Shown: piece after piece, positions 25,601-36,358 of the stretch
Layout: the number at the start of each line of letters is the position of its first letter
Position numbering within the stretch: position 1 is the stretch's first letter
DNA from: Ascidia mentula
Lineage: Eukaryota > Chordata > Ascidiacea > Phlebobranchia > Ascidiidae
DNA: 64,000 nucleotides
NCBI GenBank assembly: GCA_947561715.1
Contig: OX387198.1
Span: 13,082,001 to 13,146,000, forward strand
Direction: 5' to 3'
Position numbers and translations under genes: made by a program
The notes under the pieces: generated by a model
Database searches by the model: none
What the model was told of the DNA's origin: nothing
What the model saw: the letters and a program-made list of their open reading frames with translations, nothing else

Positions 25601-27603
25601 CCTTATTTGTAAATTTTACAATCTGCCAAACGAAATTTGAGCACATGCATCCATGATTCCAATCCGACTGAACGTTACATCGATGTCAGTGACGGCCCAC
25701 GGCTTGACTACAAAAATAGCTCCGTTGCCGGGTCGCCTATGTTGTTATTGCGGCCTCAAACTGACGGAGATCGATTATTGGATTATTAATTTATCCGTTT
25801 TACAGGGGAGTTAACTGCGGGAGAACGCTACGAGGTACTGGAGGGGAACACTCGATGGGAACGCAATACAAGAACCCCAGTTCAAGGTAATTGATTTATT
25901 TTAGTGGCAAACGTAAAGCAAAGATACAACTGGACCAGGCACTCATATATTCTCATCGTTATTATAGATGGATAAATCTGCTGGTATCTGTCAAAAAAAT
26001 ACCAAAAATGTTGGTAAATGAGAAAGGCTTTGAACTCGAATTACAAAAATCGAAACGATTTACAAATATTAAGTTGTAAAATATCCGTATGGTTTCTCTT
26101 AATTAAATATTATTATAAATTTTCCTCTTCTTATAACTGATAAAACTATTTACAATTGATCACTTTGCTTCGAGCTTTTACTGAAAATCTACGGATTTTG
26201 TGGATGGGTTGGATTGAAAGCGAAATCGAATCTGATTCCAACGCAACGCAAGAAACTGACGCATCCAATTAAAATGTAAATCAAACAAGAAGTGGCGCAA
26301 TGATAAATGTGACAATATCGCGACAATATGCAGATAACTACTTCCCACCAAGCACTAATTTGAATTCTTGCGAGGATTAAACAAGCTTTGCATGCAATTA
26401 AAGGAGAAATCTAGTATTATGTAATAACCGATTAGCATACAACCAAGAAGACTCACACGCCTCGCTGTCAATTTCGCCACTCGATGGCGGTAGAGAATCA
26501 CTGTATGGACACGAGTTTTGTTTTTCAGATCGATTTCGTCAGAAAGTTTCAGTCCTGGTGACGAAGGCGATTTCGTGGAAAGCGGGAGTTCCCTTGAAGT
26601 TGAGGCGGGTTGTCAGCGCCTTTCTACGAACGATATGGTCAACCATCAGGTAAGCGGGATAGTGCAAAGATTGACAAAGCTTAATTACCTCTCAATTTCG
26701 AATGTACTTTTTGAGATGTATATTAATTTGAAAAGTTAGTGCAGGTCTTGTAGTTTGACGTCATAAATTTATTTGGTATTTTCTTCAGTTTTCATAGTGA
26801 GTAAAAAAAATAAGAAAAACATTTTTTTAAGCGAACGTCGTCGTGTTAACGGTTGCATTTCAAAACACTTAAGTCCTTTCTCCTCAAGCAAATCAACTGT
26901 TTTGTCACAGATGAACACGAATGCTGTCATGTCAAACGGGTATAACAGATGCCATGGGCTTGTACAACCTCAGCTACAAGAGCTATGCAAACCCCCTACC
27001 CTTGTATTTTCCAATGGCAACTTTCACACCGATGGTGAAACTGAAGCAGTGCTTAAGACGCCAAGCCACACTTACAATGGAATTGGGTACGGGGATGGCA
27101 TGAAACCGTTCCTGCATCCGTATAAAACCCAAAGAGATTCCAGCGTGCAGTTCAAACGACCTCAAAATATGGGAAATTTTCTCAACGTTTCGAATTGCTC
27201 TACCGCCTTGGACACGAGGACGAGCAACAACATGATACCGCCATGCCATCAGGTTGTTTCCACAAACGCTTCCTTCCGTTTGTTCAATGAAAAACCCGCG
27301 TTTAACAGCCCACAGTCCGCGGTCTTTCAGGCTCAAGCGCTGCCGCAGCAATTCGCCACTACCTCGCCTTCTGCGCAACGGCAGGTTCGAGTAGGCGACG
27401 TGGTCTCGGCATTTTGTCACTCTTCGACTGGAGTTGGCTTCTCGAGTCCCGCGAACGGCGATTTTCCGGAGCAAGCGCAGCTGGGAAACCTGTCACTGCA
27501 AAATGACATGATTCTGAGCTGCAACGGAAACAACAACAACAACTCCATTGAAGTACGTTCGATGAACGCTGGTCCCACAGCAAAGGGTTTGATAAACTGC
27601 TAA
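22666..27603 (+). CDS. Six4/5: Six4/5-type homeobox transcription factor
   Basis: Six exons (22666-23004, 23894-24097, 24750-25063, 25806-25886, 26529-26649, 26911-27603) with GT-AG junctions and consistent phases encode 583 aa. After an Ala/Ser/Asn-rich N-terminus comes the SIX protein-interaction domain, about residues 108-219 ([34 protein letters not shown]). The homeodomain spans about 220-279 and carries [10 protein letters not shown] in the recognition helix. Homeodomain residues ([39 protein letters not shown]) resemble vertebrate Six4/Six5 rather than Six1/2 or Six3/6. The long Asn/Ser-rich C-terminal region is probably regulatory. The product should be a nuclear factor working with Eya cofactors in sensory and placodal development, which is family knowledge. 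The ATG at 22666 is chosen because the longer frame opens only with GTG. AATAAA at 27660-27665 ends the gene. Confidence 0.95.
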
Positions 27604-27659
27604 AATTATATGTAAGGACTGCCACGAACAACAGTGGGAAAAAGCACGCGGCACTTTGC

Positions 27660-27665
27660 AATAAA
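27660..27665 (+). terminator. Six4/5 polyA signal
   Basis: AATAAA located 57 bp after the Six4/5 stop codon on the same strand. Confidence 0.65.
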
Positions 27666-28339
27666 GACTTCGTCACAATCTGTTGTACTCTCCGTATGTA
27701 AATGGCTTCGCCCTTTTTTCCAAATCGTGAATTTTCAACGTTGCAAAACAAACTGCGAACTGTGTTTTTAATGATAATTCAAAACTGTTTGTGTGGCATG
27801 TACGTGGAAGGAATTTTTGCGTCAATGGCTGTTATAATGCTAATGCCCTCCTGTGATCTTATATAAAGGTGTAGCAAATAATTTTTATCAGTAAATTACT
27901 TGGTGGCATAACTTTTTCAAATTAAGCGCTTTAAGTTTTTGTTAAATATATTTTGTGAATTTTTTAGTATGAGTAGAACCTTGTATCTTATACCTCCATT
28001 CAAACCAAACCCGTTGTTTCTTGTCCTACCGTAAACACGTCCTACATCACTTCCAACTTTACACTGAGAAGAGTTGTGTCGTGTCATGATGTTGCAAACC
28101 ATTTCGTCCCTATAGTTACAACTTGGTGCTTTTTCTATGCAAAGCCGTATCACACTGTATATGCTGTTAACGCTGTGCCGTGCTGATCGTGTTACGCAAC
28201 TAATTCGCCGAAGGAATATATTTTTACCCACCGCTCAAAGTCTAAAGTTTTTGTTAAAGGCTGGCAATACTTCTATAGATGTGATGCGCCTTTAAAACAT
28301 GTTCAGGGTCTGAGATAATGGCGATAAGTAATGACAGGC
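27666..28339. other. Spacer, nothing recognised
   Basis: AT-rich sequence downstream of Six4/5 with only short unsupported reading frames. Confidence 0.4.
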
Positions 28340-28864
28340 GGTAAGAGCAGTGGCTGATCGCGGACAGTTGATGTGCTTCGCGCGCAGTCCTTCCCAGAAG
28401 CGCGGAGGAAAATTGGAAGCGGAAGCTAGACGACTTCTTTCACTTTGTCGCGCTGCGAGGCGTTTCCTTTATGCGGCCGGCCGTCAGTTTGACGAACGAC
28501 AAACGCCATTCAATTCTATCGCGACCCTTGCCTGGAGCGTCTGCGATATACGGTCTGCAGAGTCCAGCTGCTGCCGTTCGATGGCGAAAAGGTGGTTGCG
28601 TCTTGTCAGCTGCTTCCTGACGAAGCATCAAGCTTTGCAATGCGGGCCTTGAGGCATGGGAACCAACCCAGTGCATATGCCATGGACTCGCTACTTAGCC
28701 ACTTGGGAAATTCGATCCCCTCAGCCACAACACGATGCCTGTGGCTCTGTGAAGACTTTGCGGTGATCGGCCTTGACGTGGCGGATTTGTCTTGTCAGGT
28801 AGCGCGTCTCGTTTGCCCGCAAGCAACCATCTATGAAAGAAGACACTTTGTGTTGCAACGTTGA
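28340..28864 (+). other. GC-rich open stretch, unknown
   Basis: About 525 bp clearly richer in G+C than its flanks and open over long runs in more than one forward frame: about 100 codons from 28350, and an overlapping frame from about 28493 to the stop at 28864. None of the long frames opens with a well-placed ATG, and none gives a domain I recognise. The composition suggests an exon, an old gene fragment or a CpG-rich regulatory island. A frame change near 28490 would join two halves, so a decayed gene is possible. I assign no function. Confidence 0.3.
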
Positions 28865-29374
28865 ATTGCATTAAGAACACGTCACTGCATCAATGTACGT
28901 TAACAAAAAATTCAATGAAGTATTGTTTGTTTCATTTATGTTGTGGGATTGTAAAACTGCTCCGAAAAAATCTATTTCACGCGTTTATTTTGTCTCTAAT
29001 TGATTGAAAACTCAAGGATAAAACATTTCTAAACATGAAGTCTATCTTTAGAAGCACAACATATATTTATTAGCATCTACACTATCGCTAGCATATCAGA
29101 AACGGATGAATTTGCAACACAATTTTTGAATTCAACATTTTTAACATTTGATTTGACAGACGAAGTATGTACAGTTAAAGTGCGATTCAGCGATGATTTA
29201 AATATGCAAATGTACAGTTTTGTTGGCTAATCATTTTTGCCGTTTTTATTTTCAACAATTAAGAGAGAAATCAAGAAGTTTTCATTACTGCGAGTAGTGG
29301 ATTTCTTGCGCCACCTATAGACCAAAATGATAATACAAAAACATTGGGTCGTTTAGAAGTGTTTGTAATGTTCT

Positions 29375-32300
29375 TCAGCAGTCTTTGTGGTCAAGTTTCA
29401 CGATTAGGGCGGTTTTCAATGCCTGCCACAAATCAACCAAACTGTCAACATCTTCTGGTACAAGGAACAACTTGTGTTTGTTTTTCATCACGCAACTCGG
29501 CATGTTGAGCAGAGGTGCTGGCGAACGTATCCCAAACGCAACCAACACGCAGCGATCGACGCCCGACTCGTAAAATCCGTTCTCCAGGACTGACAGCATG
29601 TACTTGTACTTCGGTGACGTCGCAAACTCGTGGTTGAAGACAATAATCGTTTTTCTGCTTATCCTCATTTTCATCAATAACTGGACGACCTGGGTTGTGC
29701 CGCAGAAGTCATCTCTCCCACTCATACAGACACGGAAACTTGGCTCTCCCGTTTCCAACTCCGGGACAAGACAATTTGCCACCCATGCTCCTAATTTCTC
29801 GTTCAAGTGGTCGTGGGCAATGAAGGCGTCGTAGGGGTAATTACTATCATCTATAGGTTCCGCATGAGCAGATTCTTTTCTCATTATGACTGATTTCCTA
29901 ATGTTCTTGTGCACATGCAACACCAAATGTCGTTTGAACCACTTGCTATTGAGCAGCAGTACAACAGACAGGAACGTTGCCACAAAGTTGGAGTAAGCCA
30001 GGGTCAGTGCAAGGACAAAATCTAGCTCACAGGCATGGGAGGTGCTGTACTCCAACAGAGAAATGTATTTCTCACCGCTTTGACATACGACACAACCCTC
30101 GAAGTACTCCTTCATTGCAAGAGGACAACGCGGAAGAAGGTAATAGATGGTTTCAACATTTTTTACCGAGCTTATGAACCAACCGAATGTGGTGGCGAGC
30201 GAGCATTCGCATTGAAGGGCATTCCATCTCAAATCCAAATGTTTCAATCTGGTTAGAAATGTTCTATTCATTGCTTTTGGTCCAATGTCAGTAACTTCGT
30301 TTTTCTCTATCCTTAAACTGACAAGGGCAGGCAGTTTGTGCAAATAGTAAATGTTTCTCAGTTTGTTGTGATTCAGATTCAGATACTTCAGTTTTGTGAA
30401 TTTTTCCAAATCTTTGCCCGGTACTGTTGAGATGAAATTTCTTGAAATGTCGAGACTCACTAATTCACTTAGTTGCAGCAATGCAAGAGTAGGAAATATT
30501 TCAATGCCGTTGGATTTTATGTCCAAGTATCTGAGACGCGGCAATCCACCAAAGAAGTTTTTGTTGAGGGGAAGATGAAGCCACGCATATGTGAAAGACA
30601 AGTAGACAAGGTTTGGGAAGACGGCAAACAGGGATTCGGTGTTAAGAAGCTTCTTCGTCGGCACAGCATTTCTGCTAGCCGTCAGAGAATGAACTTGTCC
30701 AAATGTCATGTTACTTCCAGCGTATGAAGCTAATAGATAATAAACATCACGATTCAAACCTGCGAGATTTAATTTAACTGGTCTCGACAACCCGGATAAG
30801 AAACCCAGACTTAAATCATTTTCATAAATGGTAACATGCAGTTGTAGAAACGAAAATGACCGTAAACCGCGAAAGGCAAAGTCCTCTATTATTCGTATTG
30901 GATTCCAACGTAGATCCACATGTCGAAGGTTCGACATTGGCCGAAATGTGTCGCTGTAAATGTAATTGATCCGATTGTAAGAGAGGTCGAGGTACTTCAC
31001 GAAGGCACAGTTCTCAAAGTTGATCGACCTAATATCGTATATTGCGTTCCTTTTCAACGTCAACGTATACTTTGTCGCTTGGAAGATTTTTCCTGGGCCA
31101 AATTTGGTCGAGTAGGTCGAGACTTGCTTCGGTGCATGTTTAGTTGAGCGGCTGCTGAATAGTTTAGTGTGGCGGGTTTTGTACTTGGCCTCCCCGATAT
31201 GATTTATTCTTGCGTCGACATTCGAAATGTTATTTATTTCGGCCCACGCGGAGGTGTTGAACGTGTTTATTCCACAGTAGGCAATGTTTAAGAATCTGAA
31301 CCTAGTGAGGTTGCTGAGAACGACAAAACTACTTCCATTAACTGTGTGGTAGTTTGTTCCATATGTCAAATACTTGCTTTCCCACCTAAAGCCTTCAATA
31401 TAACCGAGACTAAAAATTTCAAGTTTAGGGAACTGTAGAAAAGATTTACCAAGCACCATTAAATCTTCCTGCGGCTTCGTGGGGTGCTTCTGCTTGTTAC
31501 ACATATTATTAGCTGTCATATCAAGAGAAATCAAGTTTGGCAAATGCGGAAGTATCGTCGGATCTGTAGCGTTTCGCTTAAAGCAGTTTAATTGCAGTTG
31601 CAAATTTTTCAGCTTAAGGTTTGTCACCAGAAAGTCGCTTGGTACAGTGTCAAGCATATTTCCTGAAAGGTCCAAATGTTGCAACTCCTTGAGATGCTGA
31701 AAGGGATTTCCCAGAATTCTTAACGGTTCTAATTTGAGTTGCGACGTGAAGGATAGGACAAGGTATTTGAGTTTAGCTGTTTTGAGGAAATCATTGCTTC
31801 TGATCACCGAAATCGGGTTTTCCCGCAGTACGAGAACCTCTAACTTCTCTGACAACAAATGAGTCGGAACTGAAGTAAAATTATTGAAGCTTAAGTCCAA
31901 GTAGCGTATTTGGGATTCAGGTAATATTTTACCTTGGATCGCAAAGTTTTTCAGACAAAAAATTTTTGGTTCATTTATCCTGCAATTTCCTGACAAATCT
32001 ACTACCTCCAGTTTTTCCACATTGAGATAGTCCTTTCGAACTGGAAGCAGGTTACTGAATGAAGCGTACAAAACTATCAGTGACTGCGGCAGTTCGGGCA
32101 ACCGGCCCATAGATCCCGTGTTATAGCTAAGATTGATATATTTCAACTTTCGCATGTTTCTAAACGCATCTTTGTGTATGACCATGTCAGTGCATTTGGG
32201 CAGTGTATAGTAGCTGTCGTAGAGGCAGCAATTTTCAACGAGACTAAGTCCTTCAAGTTCGGTGTATCGTGCGAATGCGCTTGGACCAATATAAGTAATC

Positions 32301-32593
32301 ATGTTTGACTTCAGATCCAAAACCTGCACATCTCTTTCCAGATACTGCGGTACAGAAGTAAGGCCTCTTTTCACGCAGTAGATAAATCTCTTCGGCTCTT
32401 CTGCCCATTTTTCACGGCCTATAGTGTTGAATACATAAACGATCACCTCGTTAAACATGGATGAAATCGAACGGTTATGCAAAGGGCCGCATTGAAATCT
32501 GATGTAACGTACTGAATTTCCGTTGCACAGTCCCACATCACATGCAAACATGACAACTGTCAAAATCGCTAGTGCTTTAACCACTGCCGCCAT
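29375..32593 (-). CDS. Toll-like receptor (LRR-TM-TIR)
   Basis: A single intronless frame of 1072 aa. Residues 1-23 form a signal peptide. The ectodomain holds many leucine-rich repeats (LDLSFNNFTSVPTHLL, LDLSGNMLDTVPSDFL, LDIKSNGIEIFPTL), capped by one C-terminal Cys cluster (WNALQCECS...). A transmembrane helix spans about 857-881. The cytoplasmic TIR domain starts near 919 with box 1 YDAFIAHD and ends with LVDLWQAL in the box 3 area. The single membrane-proximal Cys cluster is the vertebrate-like layout. The receptor should sense microbial or danger ligands at the surface or in endosomes and signal through TIR adaptors. Box 2 is R960-D-D-F-C-G965, so Cys replaces the usual Pro of RDxxPG; that Pro is needed for MyD88 signalling in several mammalian TLRs. 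Ciona is known to have two TLRs, but I cannot say which this would be. Confidence 0.93.
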   Translation of the reverse strand: MAAVVKALAILTVVMFACDVGLCNGNSVRYIRFQCGPLHNRSISSMFNEVIVYVFNTIGREKWAEEPKRFIYCVKRGLTSVPQYLERDVQVLDLKSNMITYIGPSAFARYTELEGLSLVENCCLYDSYYTLPKCTDMVIHKDAFRNMRKLKYINLSYNTGSMGRLPELPQSLIVLYASFSNLLPVRKDYLNVEKLEVVDLSGNCRINEPKIFCLKNFAIQGKILPESQIRYLDLSFNNFTSVPTHLLSEKLEVLVLRENPISVIRSNDFLKTAKLKYLVLSFTSQLKLEPLRILGNPFQHLKELQHLDLSGNMLDTVPSDFLVTNLKLKNLQLQLNCFKRNATDPTILPHLPNLISLDMTANNMCNKQKHPTKPQEDLMVLGKSFLQFPKLEIFSLGYIEGFRWESKYLTYGTNYHTVNGSSFVVLSNLTRFRFLNIAYCGINTFNTSAWAEINNISNVDARINHIGEAKYKTRHTKLFSSRSTKHAPKQVSTYSTKFGPGKIFQATKYTLTLKRNAIYDIRSINFENCAFVKYLDLSYNRINYIYSDTFRPMSNLRHVDLRWNPIRIIEDFAFRGLRSFSFLQLHVTIYENDLSLGFLSGLSRPVKLNLAGLNRDVYYLLASYAGSNMTFGQVHSLTASRNAVPTKKLLNTESLFAVFPNLVYLSFTYAWLHLPLNKNFFGGLPRLRYLDIKSNGIEIFPTLALLQLSELVSLDISRNFISTVPGKDLEKFTKLKYLNLNHNKLRNIYYLHKLPALVSLRIEKNEVTDIGPKAMNRTFLTRLKHLDLRWNALQCECSLATTFGWFISSVKNVETIYYLLPRCPLAMKEYFEGCVVCQSGEKYISLLEYSTSHACELDFVLALTLAYSNFVATFLSVVLLLNSKWFKRHLVLHVHKNIRKSVIMRKESAHAEPIDDSNYPYDAFIAHDHLNEKLGAWVANCLVPELETGEPSFRVCMSGRDDFCGTTQVVQLLMKMRISRKTIIVFNHEFATSPKYKYMLSVLENGFYESGVDRCVLVAFGIRSPAPLLNMPSCVMKNKHKLFLVPEDVDSLVDLWQALKTALIVKLDHKDC

Positions 32594-34334
32594 ATTTCCT
32601 GACTAAACTGAAGCTAAACTGATGGTGATCAACTTTAAAAGGCGCTCTTGGTTTCTCTTTCCTCAAACTAAAAACAATAGACGGAAGAAATATTTCTTTG
32701 TGTAACGGCTTTCATTAGTCACATGGCCGTGGCATATTGCACAAAGCTGTGTGTAAATATTCATAGAATAAACAAACAATAGACGGAAAAGCGTTTCTAC
32801 TTTGAATTTATTATTTACCTAACAAAAGCGGTCAGGGTTTATGGTAACTACCTTTCCTCCACAGCTTTTTGCCGCCATTGTGTGTCTAAATATCTTTGTG
32901 AATTCCGCTGAGGTGTCGTAAGCCAAAAAAGGTTTAGATTTATACTTAAAATATCCATATAAATCTTCAAAGACGCCTATGGCAATATATGGCTTTGTAT
33001 TTGCATAATCTGCATATATTTCCATATTTTGTTTGTTTCAAGCGATCGGGGATTTCTAACCGCACGTGAGTCAGGCGAAAAGACGTGATGGCGTAAAGGA
33101 AGCCATTTGGTCCAATCCGTAATTAAATGATGATTCATTTATGTAGACAGATCAGTAATGCATTTAAATAATTACTTATGAGGAATTAAGCAACAATGCT
33201 GGTGGTCAGCTCTACACACTCTCAAAACGCGGCCTTGTCTGGAGAAATTTCTATTACGCCAAATAAAAATTTGCAACTCGGTGATTGTCCAATTTCATGT
33301 CTTTTGGCACAGGAACAATAATGAAACTGGTTTCTTCTACCATAAACTAATCTTTCAAGCACAAAATGGGTAAATGTTTTGCCTTTTTTAAATTTGTGGA
33401 TAATTTTAGTAATAATAAATAGCATAAGCAGTATATATGCAGTCCACGAACGGGGCATTGTGTTTTGAATCAACTTGATGATTTTGAAACATTCTTTAAC
33501 CGACTGATAGATGCTTTTTCAACTTACATTTTTCCTAGGGTCTCTTTGTCGTCTGGCCCTTGCTCTGGACTGGAAATGTTTCGAATTCCCATACTCAGTG
33601 AGGTATTGAAAAGCATCGCAATGTGTTTATTTGGTTTATGTTGGCATGCTTTGTATTGATGCAAGCTCGTTGGACTATCAAGCAGTGCCAGAAGGTACTA
33701 TCGTTTTTGAAAGAACGGTGACTATGCGCATTGAAGTTAATGATGTGGGTTTGCAAAGTTTTTTGACAGTAAATCTTGCAAAACAAATTTCAATTTTTTT
33801 ATCCAGAGATGACTGTGCATTAAATCAACGACCTAAGCCACTAAAACTGACTCACTTTTGGAATATGTGAAAAGTGTAGTTTGGTCAGATTAAGGCAACG
33901 GGCTATACTCAATAGGTGCTTTTCCTTATGCGTTTTTACTATTATGATAAGGTAATTGCATGCCATAAAAATTGAACTTGTGGTTATATTTAATGTCGAC
34001 ATTTTCCAATACACGCTTGACAGTAACTATCTCTGCTGTGCCTCTAAGTCAGCACTTTCTGCATGTTGACCATCATACATCCGCATCTCAAGTACAGGTA
34101 ACTTGTCAGCAACATATTTCAACGACCATGCTTAAAACATAAACCTCTTGGTGATTACTTGCTAAGAAAAACTGTTTTTTAAATTAGCCTGCTCTGAGAT
34201 GTATAATCTGCTTCGAATAAGTTTTACATTTCACTACTCATGTATATTTTCAAATATACATTTATTATATTAAACTTGGCCACGTCACATGTTAATTGCA
34301 CTATATACAACGCGTAAAGATACATAACAATTCG
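32594..34334. other. Spacer upstream of TLR
   Basis: AT-rich. It contains the TLR promoter side, in which the phrase AACAATAGACGGAA occurs twice (around 32670 and 32775), and the 3' side of the first Hsp20 gene with a minus-strand AATAAA at about 34261-34266. Several 60-80 codon frames on both strands lack support. Confidence 0.4.
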
Positions 34335-34955
34335 TTATGTATTTTCTGTGGAGCTTGTTGGTGAAGCTTCTCCGTTGCCAGGGTTTTCAGTATTGGTTTC
34401 AGGAGCAACCTCACTTGCATCCTTGGCATCCACATCCACATCGACTTCGATATTTTTTTCCTCGGGGGTTTTCAAAGCGAGTCGAGGTGCGGAGATTTGC
34501 AAAATCCCGTTTGCTTTCAAACTCGAAGTGAGTTTTTCAGCGTCGACGTTTTCCGGCAAGACGAGCGACCTATGAAATTCTTGACGCGTCACAGACTTCA
34601 ACCCGTCGTTTTCTGTTTCTTCTTCTTTCTTAGCTTCGACCACAACCTTCTGACCGACCGTCTTTACTGAGATATTATCAGGTCCGAAAGCATCAAGTTG
34701 AAATTCGTATGTAAACGGATTTGCAACCTCGTCTGTTTTCTCTGAATTCTCCTTCGTCGATTTAGTTTTGTGTTTTCCTTCAATCTCGCTTTCAAACAGT
34801 CTTAAAACTGTTGGCAGGCCGAAGGTAAGAAAATCTTCTGTTGAATTTTGAACTGATCGTTGGAAGATGTCAAAAGGATTCCAGTCATCGACGTATCTGA
34901 CGTGGGGAGTTCTTCGTGCGCAACATCTCGATGGATACAAAATACGTACAGCCAT
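34335..34955 (-). CDS. Small heat-shock protein (Hsp20/alpha-crystallin), copy 1
   Basis: Intronless, 206 aa. The N-terminal region (YVDDWNPFDIFQRSV) is followed by an alpha-crystallin domain at about 80-160 with the family marks RQEFHRSLVLPENVD and ANGILQISAP. A short I-x-V-type motif (NIEVDV) and an acidic Ser/Thr/Glu-rich tail follow. The protein should be an ATP-independent holdase chaperone forming oligomers in the cytosol. It matches the second copy almost residue for residue up to about position 169, then the tail differs completely. Absence of introns fits rapid heat-inducible expression, as does the heat-shock element about 150 bp upstream. Confidence 0.95.
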   Translation of the reverse strand: MAVRILYPSRCCARRTPHVRYVDDWNPFDIFQRSVQNSTEDFLTFGLPTVLRLFESEIEGKHKTKSTKENSEKTDEVANPFTYEFQLDAFGPDNISVKTVGQKVVVEAKKEEETENDGLKSVTRQEFHRSLVLPENVDAEKLTSSLKANGILQISAPRLALKTPEEKNIEVDVDVDAKDASEVAPETNTENPGNGEASPTSSTENT

Positions 34956-35057
34956 TATTTCCTGTTTTTTTTTCAGTACAGCTTCTTCTGAATATCAGTT
35001 AGGTATCAGTGATATTGGTGATATCTGTCTGACTGCTTATGATGAGAAGGTGCAGGT

Positions 35058-35063
35058 TATATA
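35058..35063 (-). promoter_or_regulatory. TATA box, hsp20 copy 1
   Basis: TATATA on the minus strand, 103 bp upstream of the start codon, in the same context (GAGGGTATATAA) as the TATA box of copy 2. Confidence 0.75.
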
Positions 35064-35103
35064 CCCTCGAAATTGAGTTCGAGAAGAGTCGCGAATTGAC
35101 CTG

Positions 35104-35120
35104 TCTCGAATGTTCGAGAA
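35104..35120 (-). promoter_or_regulatory. Heat-shock element, hsp20 copy 1
   Basis: Alternating inverted TTC/GAA units (TTCTCGAACATTCGAGA on the minus strand), the consensus HSF1 binding array, about 40 bp beyond the TATA box. A second TTCTCGAA lies between it and the TATA box. Confidence 0.8.
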
Positions 35121-36194
35121 CACCCGGCGAGTCAAAGTTGTAGAAATTACAAAGCGAAAAATGTCTACATTGTTTTTCCCATACAAGTGCGTTCGAATTT
35201 ATTTGCCAAATCATCACAACGAACAGCTACGTTTTACAATCGACATTTGTTCGAATTGCAACGTTACGTGACCATCATCTTGCGCAAGATGTAAATGTAA
35301 ATGTATTTTGAAGCAATAGGATCAATTCAACATTGATTACCAGAAATTTTATTCAAATACTTGTTTTGAGGAAATATTATATACATAACTAAAACAAAAA
35401 CTGATTTTATTCCGGTTATTTTATTTTGCGTTTTCTTAATCAACGAGGTATTCTTCAAATGTTTTTACATTAAATTTTGATACACCGTGTGGTCTCGAAT
35501 GTTCCATGCACTTACACCTCGTGACCAACGTTGGCAAATGTTTACCGTGCTGTGTTGTAACACATTATTAACCTGGTCTATTGTACACGCAAACTTAGAA
35601 TTGCTATAGTCGTATTTGCCATTGATATTAATTACTTGATCTAAACTTAGTTGGTTTGTAGTTTCACGATGATTATCAATTATACTGTGGATAAAATTCA
35701 ACTACAAATTTAATTCAGATTACTAGCTTGAAACAAAATTCTTCTTTTAACTTTTACACAAGTCGTGTACCAATTTGAACATACATTTTATGCTCACAAT
35801 TGTTATGACGAAAACCAAAAACGTGCGATGAGGAACAAATGAGAACACCTTGCGTGTCAAAAATTGATCACACGTGGTGACGTCTTAAAACTTTAACACA
35901 GCACCACGGCGTTATCACATTTAATAGATGGCTTAACCAAACTGCAAAAATCAAGCACAAAAATTAAAAATATGTGTTGTAAACATATAATTGGTAAACA
36001 TATTAAAGAGCAATTTAAACTAGAAGGAAAACGTGCCAAATAACGTTTATTTTTTCGTTTTGCTTATTGCAAACAAAGAGATATATTTTTGTGATTCTTG
36101 TATCCTAATAAAGGTAATCGGCCCTGCGTATTTCCAAATCACTTATTAGCTCTATTTTTGCTGTGTCATTGCAATATTTTTGACACGCCCGGTG

Positions 36195-36211
36195 TTCTCG
36201 AACATTCGAGA
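36195..36211 (+). promoter_or_regulatory. Heat-shock element, hsp20 copy 2
   Basis: TTCTCGAACATTCGAGA, alternating TTC and GAA triplets as expected for a trimeric HSF site. A further TTCTCGAA lies at 36230-36237, nearer the TATA box. Confidence 0.82.
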
Positions 36212-36251
36212 CAGGTCAATTCGCGACTCTTCTCGAACTCAGTTTCGAGGG

Positions 36252-36259
36252 TATATAAG
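36252..36259 (+). promoter_or_regulatory. TATA box, hsp20 copy 2
   Basis: TATATAAG, 100 bp upstream of the start codon and 41 bp downstream of the main heat-shock element. Confidence 0.8.
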
Positions 36260-36358
36260 CTGCACCTTCCCTTCATGAGCACTCAGACAGAGATCACCAA
36301 TATCACTGATACCTAACTGATATTCAGAAGAAGCTGCACTGAAAAAAAACAGGAAATA

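Larger units (their letters stand above)
34956..36358. promoter_or_regulatory. Bidirectional hsp20 promoter region
   Basis: A 1.4-kb spacer between divergent Hsp20 genes. The outer ~170 bp on each side are inverted copies of each other (5' UTR, TATA box and heat-shock elements). The central part, about 35140-36180, is unrelated AT-rich sequence without recognised features. Confidence 0.75.

Noticed and set aside
26983..27474. 163-codon minus-strand ORF opposite the last Six4/5 exon
   Set aside because: A shadow of the plus-strand coding exon.
28592..28864. 90-codon plus-strand frame as a gene
   Set aside because: No ATG at a sensible place and no recognisable family; kept only as an unexplained GC-rich stretch.
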